Notes: generated from the sequence alone by a model not told the origin. Positions 1 to 6,358 are shown, counted from the first letter of the stretch. The stretch: 9,833 bases of DNA from Candidatus Hermodarchaeota archaeon (GCA_016839995.1 JAEOTD010000066.1:1-9833), one strand, 5' to 3'. Translations and numbers: made by a program.

Positions 1-69
1 AATCATTTGCCCATTATATCGAACCGCTTTGAATTCGATGCATTCACTCATCAATACACGCAGTTTCAT
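1..69 (-). CDS. N-terminal fragment of an unidentified gene leaving the left edge
   Basis: An open minus-strand frame starts with ATG at 69-67 and stays open for 23 codons to the window edge, beginning MKLRVLMSECIEF. The next in-frame codons upstream include a TGA at 78-76, so this ATG is the first possible start. A weak GAGTGA lies a few bases before it. The opening, a short hydrophobic strand followed by an acidic/aromatic stretch, loosely resembles the N-terminal editing domain of archaeal threonyl-tRNA synthetase, but 23 residues are too few to name it. It is divergent from the redoxin-like gene at 200. Confidence 0.45.
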   Translation of the reverse strand, partial: MKLRVLMSECIEFKAVRYNGQMI

Positions 70-199
70 ATGACTTCACTCAAAATCGATATAACCATTT
101 CAAGGACTTTATTGCCTTCTTCATTTAAGGTTCACAAAAGCGAATCTATTAAATTTCGGACTACATAATCTGGATCACGAAAGGACGGTAAAAAAAACA

Positions 200-658
200 A
201 TGAAATTTCCTAAAGTTTCTGGAAAAGATCTCAACGGAGATCTACACACAATACCTGACACCTTAGCTGGAAAACTGAACTTCCTAATTGTGGCTTATCA
301 ACAATGGCAGGTTCGTCCAATTGAAACTTGGATTCCGTTTTTACAAAAACTGGTTTCTACACAACCACGAGTCCAATTTTACGAGCTACCAACGCTCAAA
401 CAGTATAATTTCATCTCTCAGTGGATGATCGACAGTGGCATGCGAGGAGGGATTCGCGATAGAGAAATGCGTGCCCGAACCATTACGCTATACATCAATA
501 AAGCTGAATTTGATAAAGCTCTGGGAATTCCCAACGAAAACACGATCTATCTATTCCTAGTGGATTGTGATGGGAATATCCTTTGGCGTGACACTGGAAC
601 CTTTTCTGAAGAAAAAGAAGCTGCAGTTTTGAATGCCATCTCAGAATACCTGAAGTGA
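200..658 (+). CDS. Redoxin/thioredoxin-fold protein lacking CxxC, uncharacterised family
   Basis: This 152-residue soluble protein has no signal peptide or membrane segment. The order of elements suggests a thioredoxin-like fold: a strand at about 26-33 (LNFLIVAY), a helix at 40-51, a strand at 57-62, a helical insert with the conserved-looking stretch MRGGIRDREMRARTI (81-95), a strand at 115-122, then the hairpin DGNILWRDTG (124-133) and a C-terminal helix. The D-G-x-I-x-W hairpin is typical of redoxin-fold proteins. Where a thioredoxin would carry CxxC after the first strand there is QQWQVRP instead, and the only cysteine is C123, so disulfide exchange of the usual kind is unlikely. I recall similar uncharacterised bacterial and archaeal proteins, and there is a faint likeness to the ATP10-type assembly factors, but I cannot assign a function. 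It starts at ATG 200, with AAGGA at 181-185 as a rather distant ribosome site. It lies 104 bases before the rhodopsin gene, in the same direction. Confidence 0.8.
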   Translation: MKFPKVSGKDLNGDLHTIPDTLAGKLNFLIVAYQQWQVRPIETWIPFLQKLVSTQPRVQFYELPTLKQYNFISQWMIDSGMRGGIRDREMRARTITLYINKAEFDKALGIPNENTIYLFLVDCDGNILWRDTGTFSEEKEAAVLNAISEYLK

Positions 659-693
659 TCCTTCTAGCAGTCGCTCACATTCTATTCATGGCG

Positions 694-735
694 AATTGCT
701 AGATTTTAGAGGAAGTTCTTACATAATAATTGCTA
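694..735 (+). repeat. Direct repeat AATTGCTA upstream of the rhodopsin gene
   Basis: AATTGCTA occurs at 694-701 and again at 728-735, a 34-base period, in the 104-base gap before the rhodopsin gene. The second copy directly abuts ACATAAT (721-727). It may be a regulator site or simply chance in AT-rich DNA. Confidence 0.3.
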
Positions 736-749
736 CAACCTCACTAACT

Positions 750-753
750 GGAG
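750..753 (+). promoter_or_regulatory. Ribosome binding site GGAG fixing the TTG start of the rhodopsin
   Basis: GGAG is followed by nine bases and then TTG at 763. The ATG that overlaps this site (754-756) is followed at once by TAA, so it cannot start the gene. Starting at TTG gives a short N-terminus leading straight into helix A, as expected for a type 1 rhodopsin. Confidence 0.6.
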
Positions 754-762
754 ATGTAAAAT

Positions 763-1401
763 TTGGCTGGTGAAGAATTACTTGTCTTCTGGATTATGGC
801 TGCAATCTTCGGGATAGCAACCGTGATATTCACATTGCTTTCGTTACGGTCAGGAATAGATGAATTCCTGTCATTCGTTGATATACTAGTAGCATTCCTA
901 ACCACTATTTCCTATGTGCTGATGGCCCTAGGATTTTTAGTGGTGAACTCAAGTTATGGAGAACCCGTGTACTGGAGCCGCTGGCTCTTCTATATGGGAA
1001 GCTGTAGCCTGTTAACCATTTCAGTTGCCGTTATTCTAAGAAAGACTCAGACTGTAACAATGGCCAAGATTCCAATTCTTACAATGGTCGTGATGTTTTG
1101 TGGGTTTCTTGCTGCATTCATTACCAGCATTGAGCGTTGGTGGTTCTTTGCATTCAGTTCCATTGCTTATCTAGCACTACTCATCACGCTGTTTCAAGGT
1201 ATTCCTCGAGAAGGAATCAATGCACGACTCATGTGGTTCATCATAATTTTTTGGTCTCTTTTTCCTGTTGTCTTTATACTTGGTCCAACAGGAATCGGTT
1301 TCCTAACCACTTTCTACACAGTACTTCTTTATGCCGTTCTCGACGTCATCACAAAGATCATCTATGGCCTTCTCATTCTATTTCAGGTCAAGAAACATTA
1401 A
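763..1401 (+). CDS. Schizorhodopsin-like microbial rhodopsin with altered transport residue
   Basis: This is a seven-helix retinal protein of 212 residues, with helices at roughly 7-27, 38-60, 70-92, 101-121, 126-145, 156-174 and 182-207. Helix G carries LDVITK, so K198 is the retinal Schiff-base lysine (bacteriorhodopsin K216) and D194 matches D212. Helix F has W164, F167, P168 and F171 in the places of W182, Y185, P186 and W189. In helix C, R73 matches R82; F76, S80, C81 and S87 take the places of D85, T89, T90 and D96. Phe, Ser and Cys at the first three are the schizorhodopsin pattern, but schizorhodopsins carry Glu at the fourth, a residue reported as important for inward proton transport. 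Here it is Ser. F129 lies near the W138 position, so a carotenoid antenna window is not expected. Light-driven transport by a different route, or sensing, are both possible. The family call is firm; the transport mode is unknown. Retinal would come from the carotenoid pathway encoded farther right. Confidence 0.92.
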   Translation: MAGEELLVFWIMAAIFGIATVIFTLLSLRSGIDEFLSFVDILVAFLTTISYVLMALGFLVVNSSYGEPVYWSRWLFYMGSCSLLTISVAVILRKTQTVTMAKIPILTMVVMFCGFLAAFITSIERWWFFAFSSIAYLALLITLFQGIPREGINARLMWFIIIFWSLFPVVFILGPTGIGFLTTFYTVLLYAVLDVITKIIYGLLILFQVKKH

Positions 1402-1535
1402 TCTACTGAACTAGAAGTGACTGAACACTCTGATGCTCCTGCAAGGGATTCAGTTGTTCGAAAAACAGCCTGAAGTCCATCTAATAGGACTGCGCAGACC
1501 ACCATTGTTTGCCTCTAGTTGAATGAACTATTTGA

Positions 1536-1673
1536 TTTGTCTGGTCCAAAGTTCGAGTTCCCGGGTATGTCGACGAGATTATTGCAAAGATTGAAGAACT
1601 AAGATTATTGTTGATGAATGAACTGGGATTTTTAACGGCGAGGGGAAAGGTCAAGAAGGTCTCCTCCTCCTAG
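1536..1673 (+). pseudogene. Possible gene remnant in the gap after the rhodopsin gene
   Basis: The 268-base gap 1402-1669 has no intact gene. Within it, the frame after TGA 1533-1535 stays open for 45 codons to TAG 1671-1673 and reads like protein: KVRVPGYVDEIIAKIEELR followed by a basic tail. A beta strand, an amphipathic helix and then LGFLTARG loosely recall ribbon-helix-helix antitoxins. There is no start codon near its beginning; the only in-frame ATG would leave a peptide of about 20 residues, and no ribosome site is evident. Upstream, a 29-codon open stretch from ATG 1433 ends at about 1520 in another frame. It could be a decayed fragment or chance. Its stop shares CTAG with the stop of the photolyase gene on the other strand. 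Confidence 0.2.
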
Positions 1674-3079
1674 TCCATCTCATTCGTGTTTTGTGAGAAT
1701 GTTGATTTGTATAATTCCTTTGAATATTGGCTTTCTTGTTTGTGGTCAACTATTGGTTTGGGATAGTTAATCTGTGAATCGAATTCAGTTGATTTATACC
1801 AACTGTGAATAATTGTCGGTTCCATGTTAGCTATAGCTGGAATCCATGTTTTGATGTAATTGCAATCGGGGTCGTATTTTTCTTGTTGACGCCAAGGATT
1901 GAAGATTCGAAAGTATGGTTGGGCATCAACTCCGGTGGATGCGGCCCATTGCCAGTTGCCATTATTTACTGCGGGATCATAATCGATGAGTTTATTAGCG
2001 AAGTATCGTTCGCCCCATTGCCAGTTGATGTGTAGATCTTTTGTTAGAAATGATGCTACTATCATGCGGATTCGGTTGTGCATCCATCCAGTGGTGTTCA
2101 GTTCCCGCATTCCGGCATCGACGATTGGAAATCCGGTTTTTCCTTGACACCATGTTTCAAAGAGGACCTTATCCGTGTTCCATTGGATGGCATTATATCG
2201 CCGTTTAAAGGCTCTTGTGAAGACGTGGGGGTAATGATAGGCAATGTGTGTGTAGAAATCTCGCCAGTATAACTGTCGTATCAATGGATGGCTTGGTCCA
2301 AGTTGGTCTACTATAGCCGAATAAACCTCGCGTATCGAGCAAAGCCCAAATTTGATATGAGCTGATAATCGTGTGGTTCCGTGTTGGCCTGGAATATCTC
2401 TTGTTATCTCATATTGTTTGAATGCTTCAAGATTGTCGAGAATGTCTAATCCGGCTTCTCGAGTTCCAGGAACGAGGAGGGTGTTTGTGTAATCGCTTTT
2501 CTTGACTGTGAGTATTTGGGTCAGTTTCTTTTGTGGGTCTCGTCGAATTGATAAATAATTTGTGTACGGATTCTTTTTGGGAGTGCTGATTGGAATGCCA
2601 GAGGCCTTCCGGAAAAATGGTGTAAAGACCCTATATGGATCGTTACTTTTGGTGGAGATAGTTTCTGGTTCGTTGAGAAGCGCATCAGCGAATTGCTTGA
2701 ACACAATTTTTGCGTCTTCACAGTGTTTCTGTATTCGTGCATCTCTTCGTCTGCTAAAGGGTGTATAATCGCGGTTTACAAAAACAGCGTCAAGATCATA
2801 GGAGGATATAAGTTTCGGCAGTATTTCCTCTGGAATTCCTTCAAAGATTCGTAGTTGTGATTGTTTTTGTTGGAGTTGGTTTTCTAAATCATAAAGGGCT
2901 TCAAACATGAATTGAATCGCATTTCGATGCGGAGTAGGTTGGTTGAGAAGCCTTGGATCAAGAATAAAACAGGAGAGAACTTGCTTAGACTCCTCTAGGG
3001 CGGTTATTAGACCCGTGTTGTCTTCAAGCCGGAGATCACGACGGAAAATGAAAAGAGTGTTTTGATGCAGTGAGTCCAT
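1670..3079 (-). CDS. phr: Class I CPD-type deoxyribodipyrimidine photolyase
   Basis: This flavoprotein of 469 residues is of usual class I photolyase length and should use blue or near-UV light to split cyclobutane pyrimidine dimers in DNA. The N-terminal antenna domain begins with TLFIFRRDLRLEDN (8-21). The FAD/catalytic domain includes TRLSAHIKFG (236-245), YWRDFY (271-276), TGFPIVDAGMRELNTTGWMH (315-334), N335-R-x-R-M, and NNGNWQWAASTGVDAQPYF (372-390). With a constant offset of six, W300, W353 and W376 match the electron-transfer triad W306, W359 and W382 of the E. coli enzyme, and N372 matches N378, which contacts flavin N5. The whole repair machinery therefore looks intact. The antenna cofactor cannot be told from this sequence; archaeal members often use a deazaflavin. 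The last 40 residues are a polar tail of low conservation. It is divergent from the PPOX gene across a short AT-rich spacer and convergent with the rhodopsin gene. Confidence 0.95.
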   Translation of the reverse strand: MDSLHQNTLFIFRRDLRLEDNTGLITALEESKQVLSCFILDPRLLNQPTPHRNAIQFMFEALYDLENQLQQKQSQLRIFEGIPEEILPKLISSYDLDAVFVNRDYTPFSRRRDARIQKHCEDAKIVFKQFADALLNEPETISTKSNDPYRVFTPFFRKASGIPISTPKKNPYTNYLSIRRDPQKKLTQILTVKKSDYTNTLLVPGTREAGLDILDNLEAFKQYEITRDIPGQHGTTRLSAHIKFGLCSIREVYSAIVDQLGPSHPLIRQLYWRDFYTHIAYHYPHVFTRAFKRRYNAIQWNTDKVLFETWCQGKTGFPIVDAGMRELNTTGWMHNRIRMIVASFLTKDLHINWQWGERYFANKLIDYDPAVNNGNWQWAASTGVDAQPYFRIFNPWRQQEKYDPDCNYIKTWIPAIANMEPTIIHSWYKSTEFDSQINYPKPIVDHKQESQYSKELYKSTFSQNTNEMD

Positions 3080-3107
3080 TTTCGTGTCCCTGATGAAGAA
3101 TCCGTAT

Positions 3108-3119
3108 TGAATATATGTG
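3108..3119. promoter_or_regulatory. Putative shared TATA element between photolyase and PPOX genes
   Basis: The short spacer between the two divergent genes contains AATATATG, with the near-palindromic core ATATAT (3111-3116). Using about 27 bases from an archaeal TATA centre to the transcription start, it would place minus-strand initiation near 3086 (photolyase ATG at 3079) and plus-strand initiation near 3140 (PPOX start at 3155). Both leaders would be very short. This is inferred from spacing only. Confidence 0.35.
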
Positions 3120-3143
3120 AGAAGGCATTCCTCAAGTATGTAT

Positions 3144-3150
3144 AGGTGAG
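3144..3150 (+). promoter_or_regulatory. Ribosome binding site AGGTGAG favouring TTG 3155 as PPOX start
   Basis: AGGTGAG complements the 3' end of archaeal 16S rRNA well and lies four bases before TTG 3155. The alternative GTG at 3146 lies inside this site and has no ribosome site of its own at a useful distance (GAGAAGG 3119-3125 is about 20 bases away). The same AGGTGA/TTG arrangement is used by crtI in this window. Confidence 0.55.
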
Positions 3151-3154
3151 TGTA

Positions 3155-3631
3155 TTGTCGCTGGTAAAACTACCCAAAATGGAACGGCAGATGGTCGAGG
3201 ACCTTCTTAATAATCAGGTGATTTGTAGAATCGCATTCCGGGGTGATGATTACCCGTATTTAGCTCCTTTTCAATATGCCTATCTTGATGGGAATCTCTA
3301 TTTTCATTTCACCCGGTATGGCAAGAAAATTACTTTGATTGAACAGGATAATCGGGTTGCGGTTGAGATTGAAACCTATAAACCAAATCTTGAACAGTAT
3401 TGCTTTGTCGTTTTTCGGGGGGAGCTTGAAGTTGTGGAAAAACCAAATGAACGACAGAAGGTAATTAAACATATGGCAGAAGTTGGAGCCAGTCAATTAT
3501 CCACGAATTTTCTTGCAGCCCATGGGCTAGAAAAATCTGAAGGTTGGCAAGGGCTTAATCCGGAAAAACCATTCAAAATCGTGAAGCTTATCAACATTAT
3601 TGAAACCATAGCGCTTGGTTCCCCCAAATGA
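3155..3631 (+). CDS. Pyridoxamine 5'-phosphate oxidase-like (PPOX) flavin-binding protein
   Basis: This is a small split-barrel protein of about 158 residues. The typical pattern of the PPOX/NimA-like group is visible: an N-terminal helix (MERQMVEDLLNN), a strand CRIAFRGDDYPYLAPFQYAY (about 25-43), then LYFHFTRYGKK (48-58), where a basic residue usually contacts flavin phosphate, a strand with VAVEIE (68-73), YCFVVFRGELEVV (82-94), a helical segment and the C-terminal strand FKIVKLINIIETIALG (140-155). Such proteins usually bind FMN, some F420 or haem, and the substrate cannot be predicted from family alone; true PNPOx activity is unlikely at this length. The TTG start at 3155 is preferred on its ribosome site; GTG 3146 would add three residues. 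It is divergent from the photolyase gene and 100 bases upstream of the B12-protein gene, in the same direction. A redox or cofactor-handling role beside light genes is inference. Confidence 0.82.
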   Translation: MSLVKLPKMERQMVEDLLNNQVICRIAFRGDDYPYLAPFQYAYLDGNLYFHFTRYGKKITLIEQDNRVAVEIETYKPNLEQYCFVVFRGELEVVEKPNERQKVIKHMAEVGASQLSTNFLAAHGLEKSEGWQGLNPEKPFKIVKLINIIETIALGSPK

Positions 3632-3703
3632 AAACTCAACCAAGCTTTACACGATTCGAATAGATTAAATTCATTCAGCATACTAACTCTGCATTAACTG
3701 AGA

Positions 3704-3722
3704 TTAATCACATAATGATTGA
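3704..3722 (+). promoter_or_regulatory. Imperfect dyad upstream of the B12-protein gene, possible operator
   Basis: The site TTAATCA-CATAA-TGATTGA is an inverted repeat with six of seven arm positions paired. It ends ten bases before ATG 3732 and overlaps the ribosome site GAGGT (3721-3725). It shares ATTAAT-(C)-ACATAAT-N-ATT with the region before the second crtI-like gene. Binding by a regulator is inferred, not shown. Confidence 0.35.
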
Positions 3723-3731
3723 GGTCTCTGA

Positions 3732-4787
3732 ATGGAGCAACTCGGAAAAGAGGCATGTGAATATTTATCTCGTAATACTGACCGATTGACTGAGGAAATA
3801 ATTCAGTGCCAGTTACGAGTGCAACCCAATCTAAAGGAAAGATATGGAATTCAGGGTTATGAATTCTATCAGCGTGACATCAAGTATCATCTTCAATTTC
3901 TTTGCAGTGCACTTACCTACTTGAGTAAGGGTTTATTCGGATCCTATGTCGAATGGGTGCGGCGTCTACTCATCGACCTCAACATACCCCCGGAAGATAT
4001 TACCACTAATTTTCAATGTTTCAAACGAGTCTTCGAAACAAAAGCACCGGGTCCTCTTCGCGATCTTCTTGTCGAATTCATAGAAGCGGGTCTAGCTCTC
4101 TTGGAGACTAATCCAACAGCAATTCCATCCTATCTTGCCGCTGACTTTCCACTTTCTGATCTTGCTACCCGATATCTTGAGGCTTTGCAAGGGAGTAATG
4201 CTGATCATGCCAATCAGCTCATCGAAGAAGCGATAAAAAGTGGAGTCGATATTCGAGATATCTATCTTCAGGTTTTAGAGAATGTCCAACTCGAAGTCGG
4301 TCGACTCTGGCACACAAACCAATTATCAGTGGCTGAGGAACACTATATCACACGCATCACCCAACAAATAATGGATTCCCTGCAACAATACATTCAGCCA
4401 TCAAAACGAGTCAACCGAAAAATGGTGGCAAGTTGTGTACCCGGAGAGCTTCACGAATTGGGTCTCCGTATGGTTTCGGATTTCTTCAAACTAAGCGGGT
4501 GGGAAGTGTACCTAACAGGTGCAAATACACCCAGTAACGATATCATAAAGACCCTCAAAAAACAACACGCAGATCTATTAGCCATTTCCGTAACGATCCC
4601 TTGGCATGTAATTGAAGCTGAAAAACTCATAACACGAATACGTCAAGATCCAGAATTGTGTGATATCAAAATCATTGTGGGTGGACGAGTTTTTACATTG
4701 GATCCACAATTATGGACTCGAATTGGAGCAGATGAATACGCTCCGAATCCACAAGCAGCCTTGGAAACCGTAGAGAAGTTATTTTAG
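3732..4787 (+). CDS. CarH-like cobalamin-binding putative photoreceptor without MerR domain
   Basis: This soluble protein has 351 residues. Residues 140-225 form the cap: a helix bundle with LWHTNQLSVAEEH, which is the W-x9-EH motif (W193, E203, H204) that in CarH lies over the adenosyl group of B12. Residue H194 directly follows the Trp, as does His132 in Thermus CarH, which becomes a cobalt ligand after light. Residues 229-351 are a Rossmann-like B12 domain with E239-L-H241-E-L-G244 (the E/DxHxxG motif, H241 the lower ligand) and VGGRVF (317-322). CarH proteins have an N-terminal MerR DNA-binding domain; here residues 1-125 are instead an unassigned all-helical domain, perhaps of the sensor type seen in RsbR-like proteins. 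A corrinoid methyltransferase shuttle protein is the main alternative, but W-H plus the EH motif favours light sensing. GAGGT at 3721-3725 supports the start. The stop overlaps that of fixX by four bases, tail to tail. Confidence 0.88.
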   Translation: MEQLGKEACEYLSRNTDRLTEEIIQCQLRVQPNLKERYGIQGYEFYQRDIKYHLQFLCSALTYLSKGLFGSYVEWVRRLLIDLNIPPEDITTNFQCFKRVFETKAPGPLRDLLVEFIEAGLALLETNPTAIPSYLAADFPLSDLATRYLEALQGSNADHANQLIEEAIKSGVDIRDIYLQVLENVQLEVGRLWHTNQLSVAEEHYITRITQQIMDSLQQYIQPSKRVNRKMVASCVPGELHELGLRMVSDFFKLSGWEVYLTGANTPSNDIIKTLKKQHADLLAISVTIPWHVIEAEKLITRIRQDPELCDIKIIVGGRVFTLDPQLWTRIGADEYAPNPQAALETVEKLF

Positions 4788-5059
4788 CCCTTTCGAAAAA
4801 CTACTCCGAAAGTTCCTCGAGGATAGTTCCATTCAATCGCTTTCTTGTCACAGAGTATTTTGCACGTGCCGCATTCAATACAGTCCTCATACTGGAATTT
4901 CACTTCGTCCTGAACAAGTTCAAAGCATTGAGCTGGACAGCCACGAATACAAGCTTTGTTTTCACAGTCGTTACAGGCATCGAAGTTGACTTTGATATGG
5001 GCTTCCTTATCAATGGTGTAGTGAAGGGTACCGAGTTTCTCTTCAATCTTTGCTGTCAT
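4784..5059 (-). CDS. fixX: FixX-type ferredoxin, partner of FixC
   Basis: This is a 91-residue ferredoxin-like protein. Nine cysteines fall in two groups: C29-x2-C32-x4-C37-x3-C41 with C45, and C60-x2-C63-x2-C66-x3-C70, enough for two [4Fe-4S] clusters. E. coli FixX, as I recall it, has lost most of the first group, so this form looks more complete. The C-terminal signature WNYPRGTFGVVFRKG (77-91) is typical of FixX and sets it apart from ordinary ferredoxins. FixX is expected to dock on FixC and pass electrons between its flavin and another carrier. Its ATG overlaps the fixC stop as ATGA, so translation is probably coupled. It is the last gene of the crtB-crtI-fixC-fixX operon. Confidence 0.9.
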   Translation of the reverse strand: MTAKIEEKLGTLHYTIDKEAHIKVNFDACNDCENKACIRGCPAQCFELVQDEVKFQYEDCIECGTCKILCDKKAIEWNYPRGTFGVVFRKG

Positions 5060-6345
5060 AATCCTCTGACCGCCTTTATTCCGTCAATGAACAGATGTGG
5101 AAGTGATATCTCATGAACAACGTGTTTCAAGATCAAATTAATTAGCTTCGGTCGTGGGCTTGCTGTGGATTGATACAAGTCTAAGGCTAAGTTGTTGATG
5201 AAATCTGGATATGATTTCATTAGCCGCGGGCTACTCACAATAGCTGGAGCATTTCGAAATGTCTTCATATCTTTGAGTACAAAGCTCTGGTTCATCAATT
5301 TTTGATAATGCTTCATCGTACTTTGGGTGAAATCATTTTGCTTGTGTGCTCTAAGAATTGTTTTTGCTGCAGCTACACCTGATGCAATGGCAAAATTCAT
5401 TCCCTCAAGGGCATAGCCAATATTGAGGGTTAATCCTGCTGCATCGCCTGTCACAAGGAACCCATCCGTGTACAGTTTTGAAAGCCCATGATATCCTCCT
5501 TCGGGAACGAGGTGGGCTGAATACTCAAGACGAGTACCCTCTTTGATTAATCGTCGAATATAGGGAAATTGTTTCAGGTGATCAATAAATTCAGGAGCTT
5601 TCGAATGAGACTTCGTTTTGAAAATGGGGAGTTTTAGGACTATGCCCAGAGAAAGACTGTCCTGATTCGTATAGAGGAAACCACCACCGGGGTATCCTTT
5701 CGTGCATCCAAGATATGTGTGGGCTGTTCCCTCGTTATGTTCGAGGTTAAATCGATTCTCAATCACATCACGAGGAAGCCCGATTACTTCTTTGATTCCG
5801 AGAGCAATATACTTAGCTTTCAAGTCTTTACGTAATCCTGCTTGTTCAACTAAAGTTGAGTTAATACCATCAGCAGCAACTACAACCTTGGCTCGTATCT
5901 CATCACTACCTGCTTTAATTCCGACAATCTGTTTGTTTTCCCAAAGCAAATCATCAACACGTATCCCAGTTGCCAAGAGCGCACCAGTTTCTTCAGCTTG
6001 TTTCGCAAACCATTGGTCGAAATCATATCTAATGACAGAATAGCCGTTATGCGGGGGTTTCTCAAGTTTACTACTCGAAAAGTCAAGTGAGAAAGATGAT
6101 TCTCCGCTCAGGAAGACGAGGTTACGGTTGGTTATGACCCGTTCAAGCGGAGCTTCGTCCCAGAAATTTGGAATCAGTTCATGCAGAACAGATCCATAAA
6201 GTACTCCTCCTGAGACATTCTTTTCTCCGGGAGTTTTTCCTCTTTCAACCAATAGCACCTCATGGCCTGCTTTAGCAAGGCTATAAGCTGTTGCTGAACC
6301 AGCAGGACCTGCTCCCACTACTATTGTATCGACGCTTTCAACCAT
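5056..6345 (-). CDS. fixC: FixC-family flavoprotein (ETF-quinone oxidoreductase / GGR superfamily)
   Basis: This FAD enzyme has 429 residues, the usual FixC length. FAD motifs are GAGPAG (11-16) with E34 for the ribose, the mid-protein AADG (157-160), and GDAAG (300-304) near the C-terminus. The stretch GEKNVSGGVLYG (40-51) and GGGFLYTNQDSLSLGIV (220-236) are characteristic of FixC rather than of archaeal lipid geranylgeranyl reductases, which carry a Cys-Gly-Glu motif there. It lacks the C-terminal iron-sulfur domain of mitochondrial ETF-QO; the neighbouring FixX supplies that part. FixC normally takes electrons from FixAB, but fixA and fixB are not in the window. Placed 13 bases after crtI, with its AGGAG ribosome site overlapping the crtI stop, it may serve isoprenoid redox chemistry instead: removing electrons from desaturation, or reducing double bonds as ferredoxin-dependent geranylgeranyl reductases do. 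Both roles are inference. Confidence 0.88.
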   Translation of the reverse strand: MVESVDTIVVGAGPAGSATAYSLAKAGHEVLLVERGKTPGEKNVSGGVLYGSVLHELIPNFWDEAPLERVITNRNLVFLSGESSFSLDFSSSKLEKPPHNGYSVIRYDFDQWFAKQAEETGALLATGIRVDDLLWENKQIVGIKAGSDEIRAKVVVAADGINSTLVEQAGLRKDLKAKYIALGIKEVIGLPRDVIENRFNLEHNEGTAHTYLGCTKGYPGGGFLYTNQDSLSLGIVLKLPIFKTKSHSKAPEFIDHLKQFPYIRRLIKEGTRLEYSAHLVPEGGYHGLSKLYTDGFLVTGDAAGLTLNIGYALEGMNFAIASGVAAAKTILRAHKQNDFTQSTMKHYQKLMNQSFVLKDMKTFRNAPAIVSSPRLMKSYPDFINNLALDLYQSTASPRPKLINLILKHVVHEISLPHLFIDGIKAVRGL

Positions 6346-6358
6346 TACATCCCATCTC

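Noticed and set aside
763..1401. Heliorhodopsin
   Set aside because: Helix C and helix G residues and the short length match type 1/schizorhodopsins; the orientation and motifs of heliorhodopsins are not seen.
1137..1409. 90-codon open frame overlapping the rhodopsin gene
   Set aside because: It is the +1 shadow of the rhodopsin, and its His/Ser-rich translation looks like an out-of-frame product.
1541..1566. GGTCCAAAGTTCGAGTTCCCGGG resembling a tRNA T-arm
   Set aside because: The stem does not pair properly and no acceptor, D-arm or anticodon arm is found around it.
5702..6043. 113-codon plus-strand open frame
   Set aside because: It is antisense to the well-supported fixC gene and has no family signature or ribosome site that I can see.
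5056..6345. Digeranylgeranylglycerophospholipid reductase (membrane lipid saturation) as first reading
   Set aside because: The GEKNVSGGVLYG region and the adjacent FixX signature fit FixC better; the Cys-Gly-Glu motif of the lipid reductases is missing. The alternative role is still mentioned as possible.
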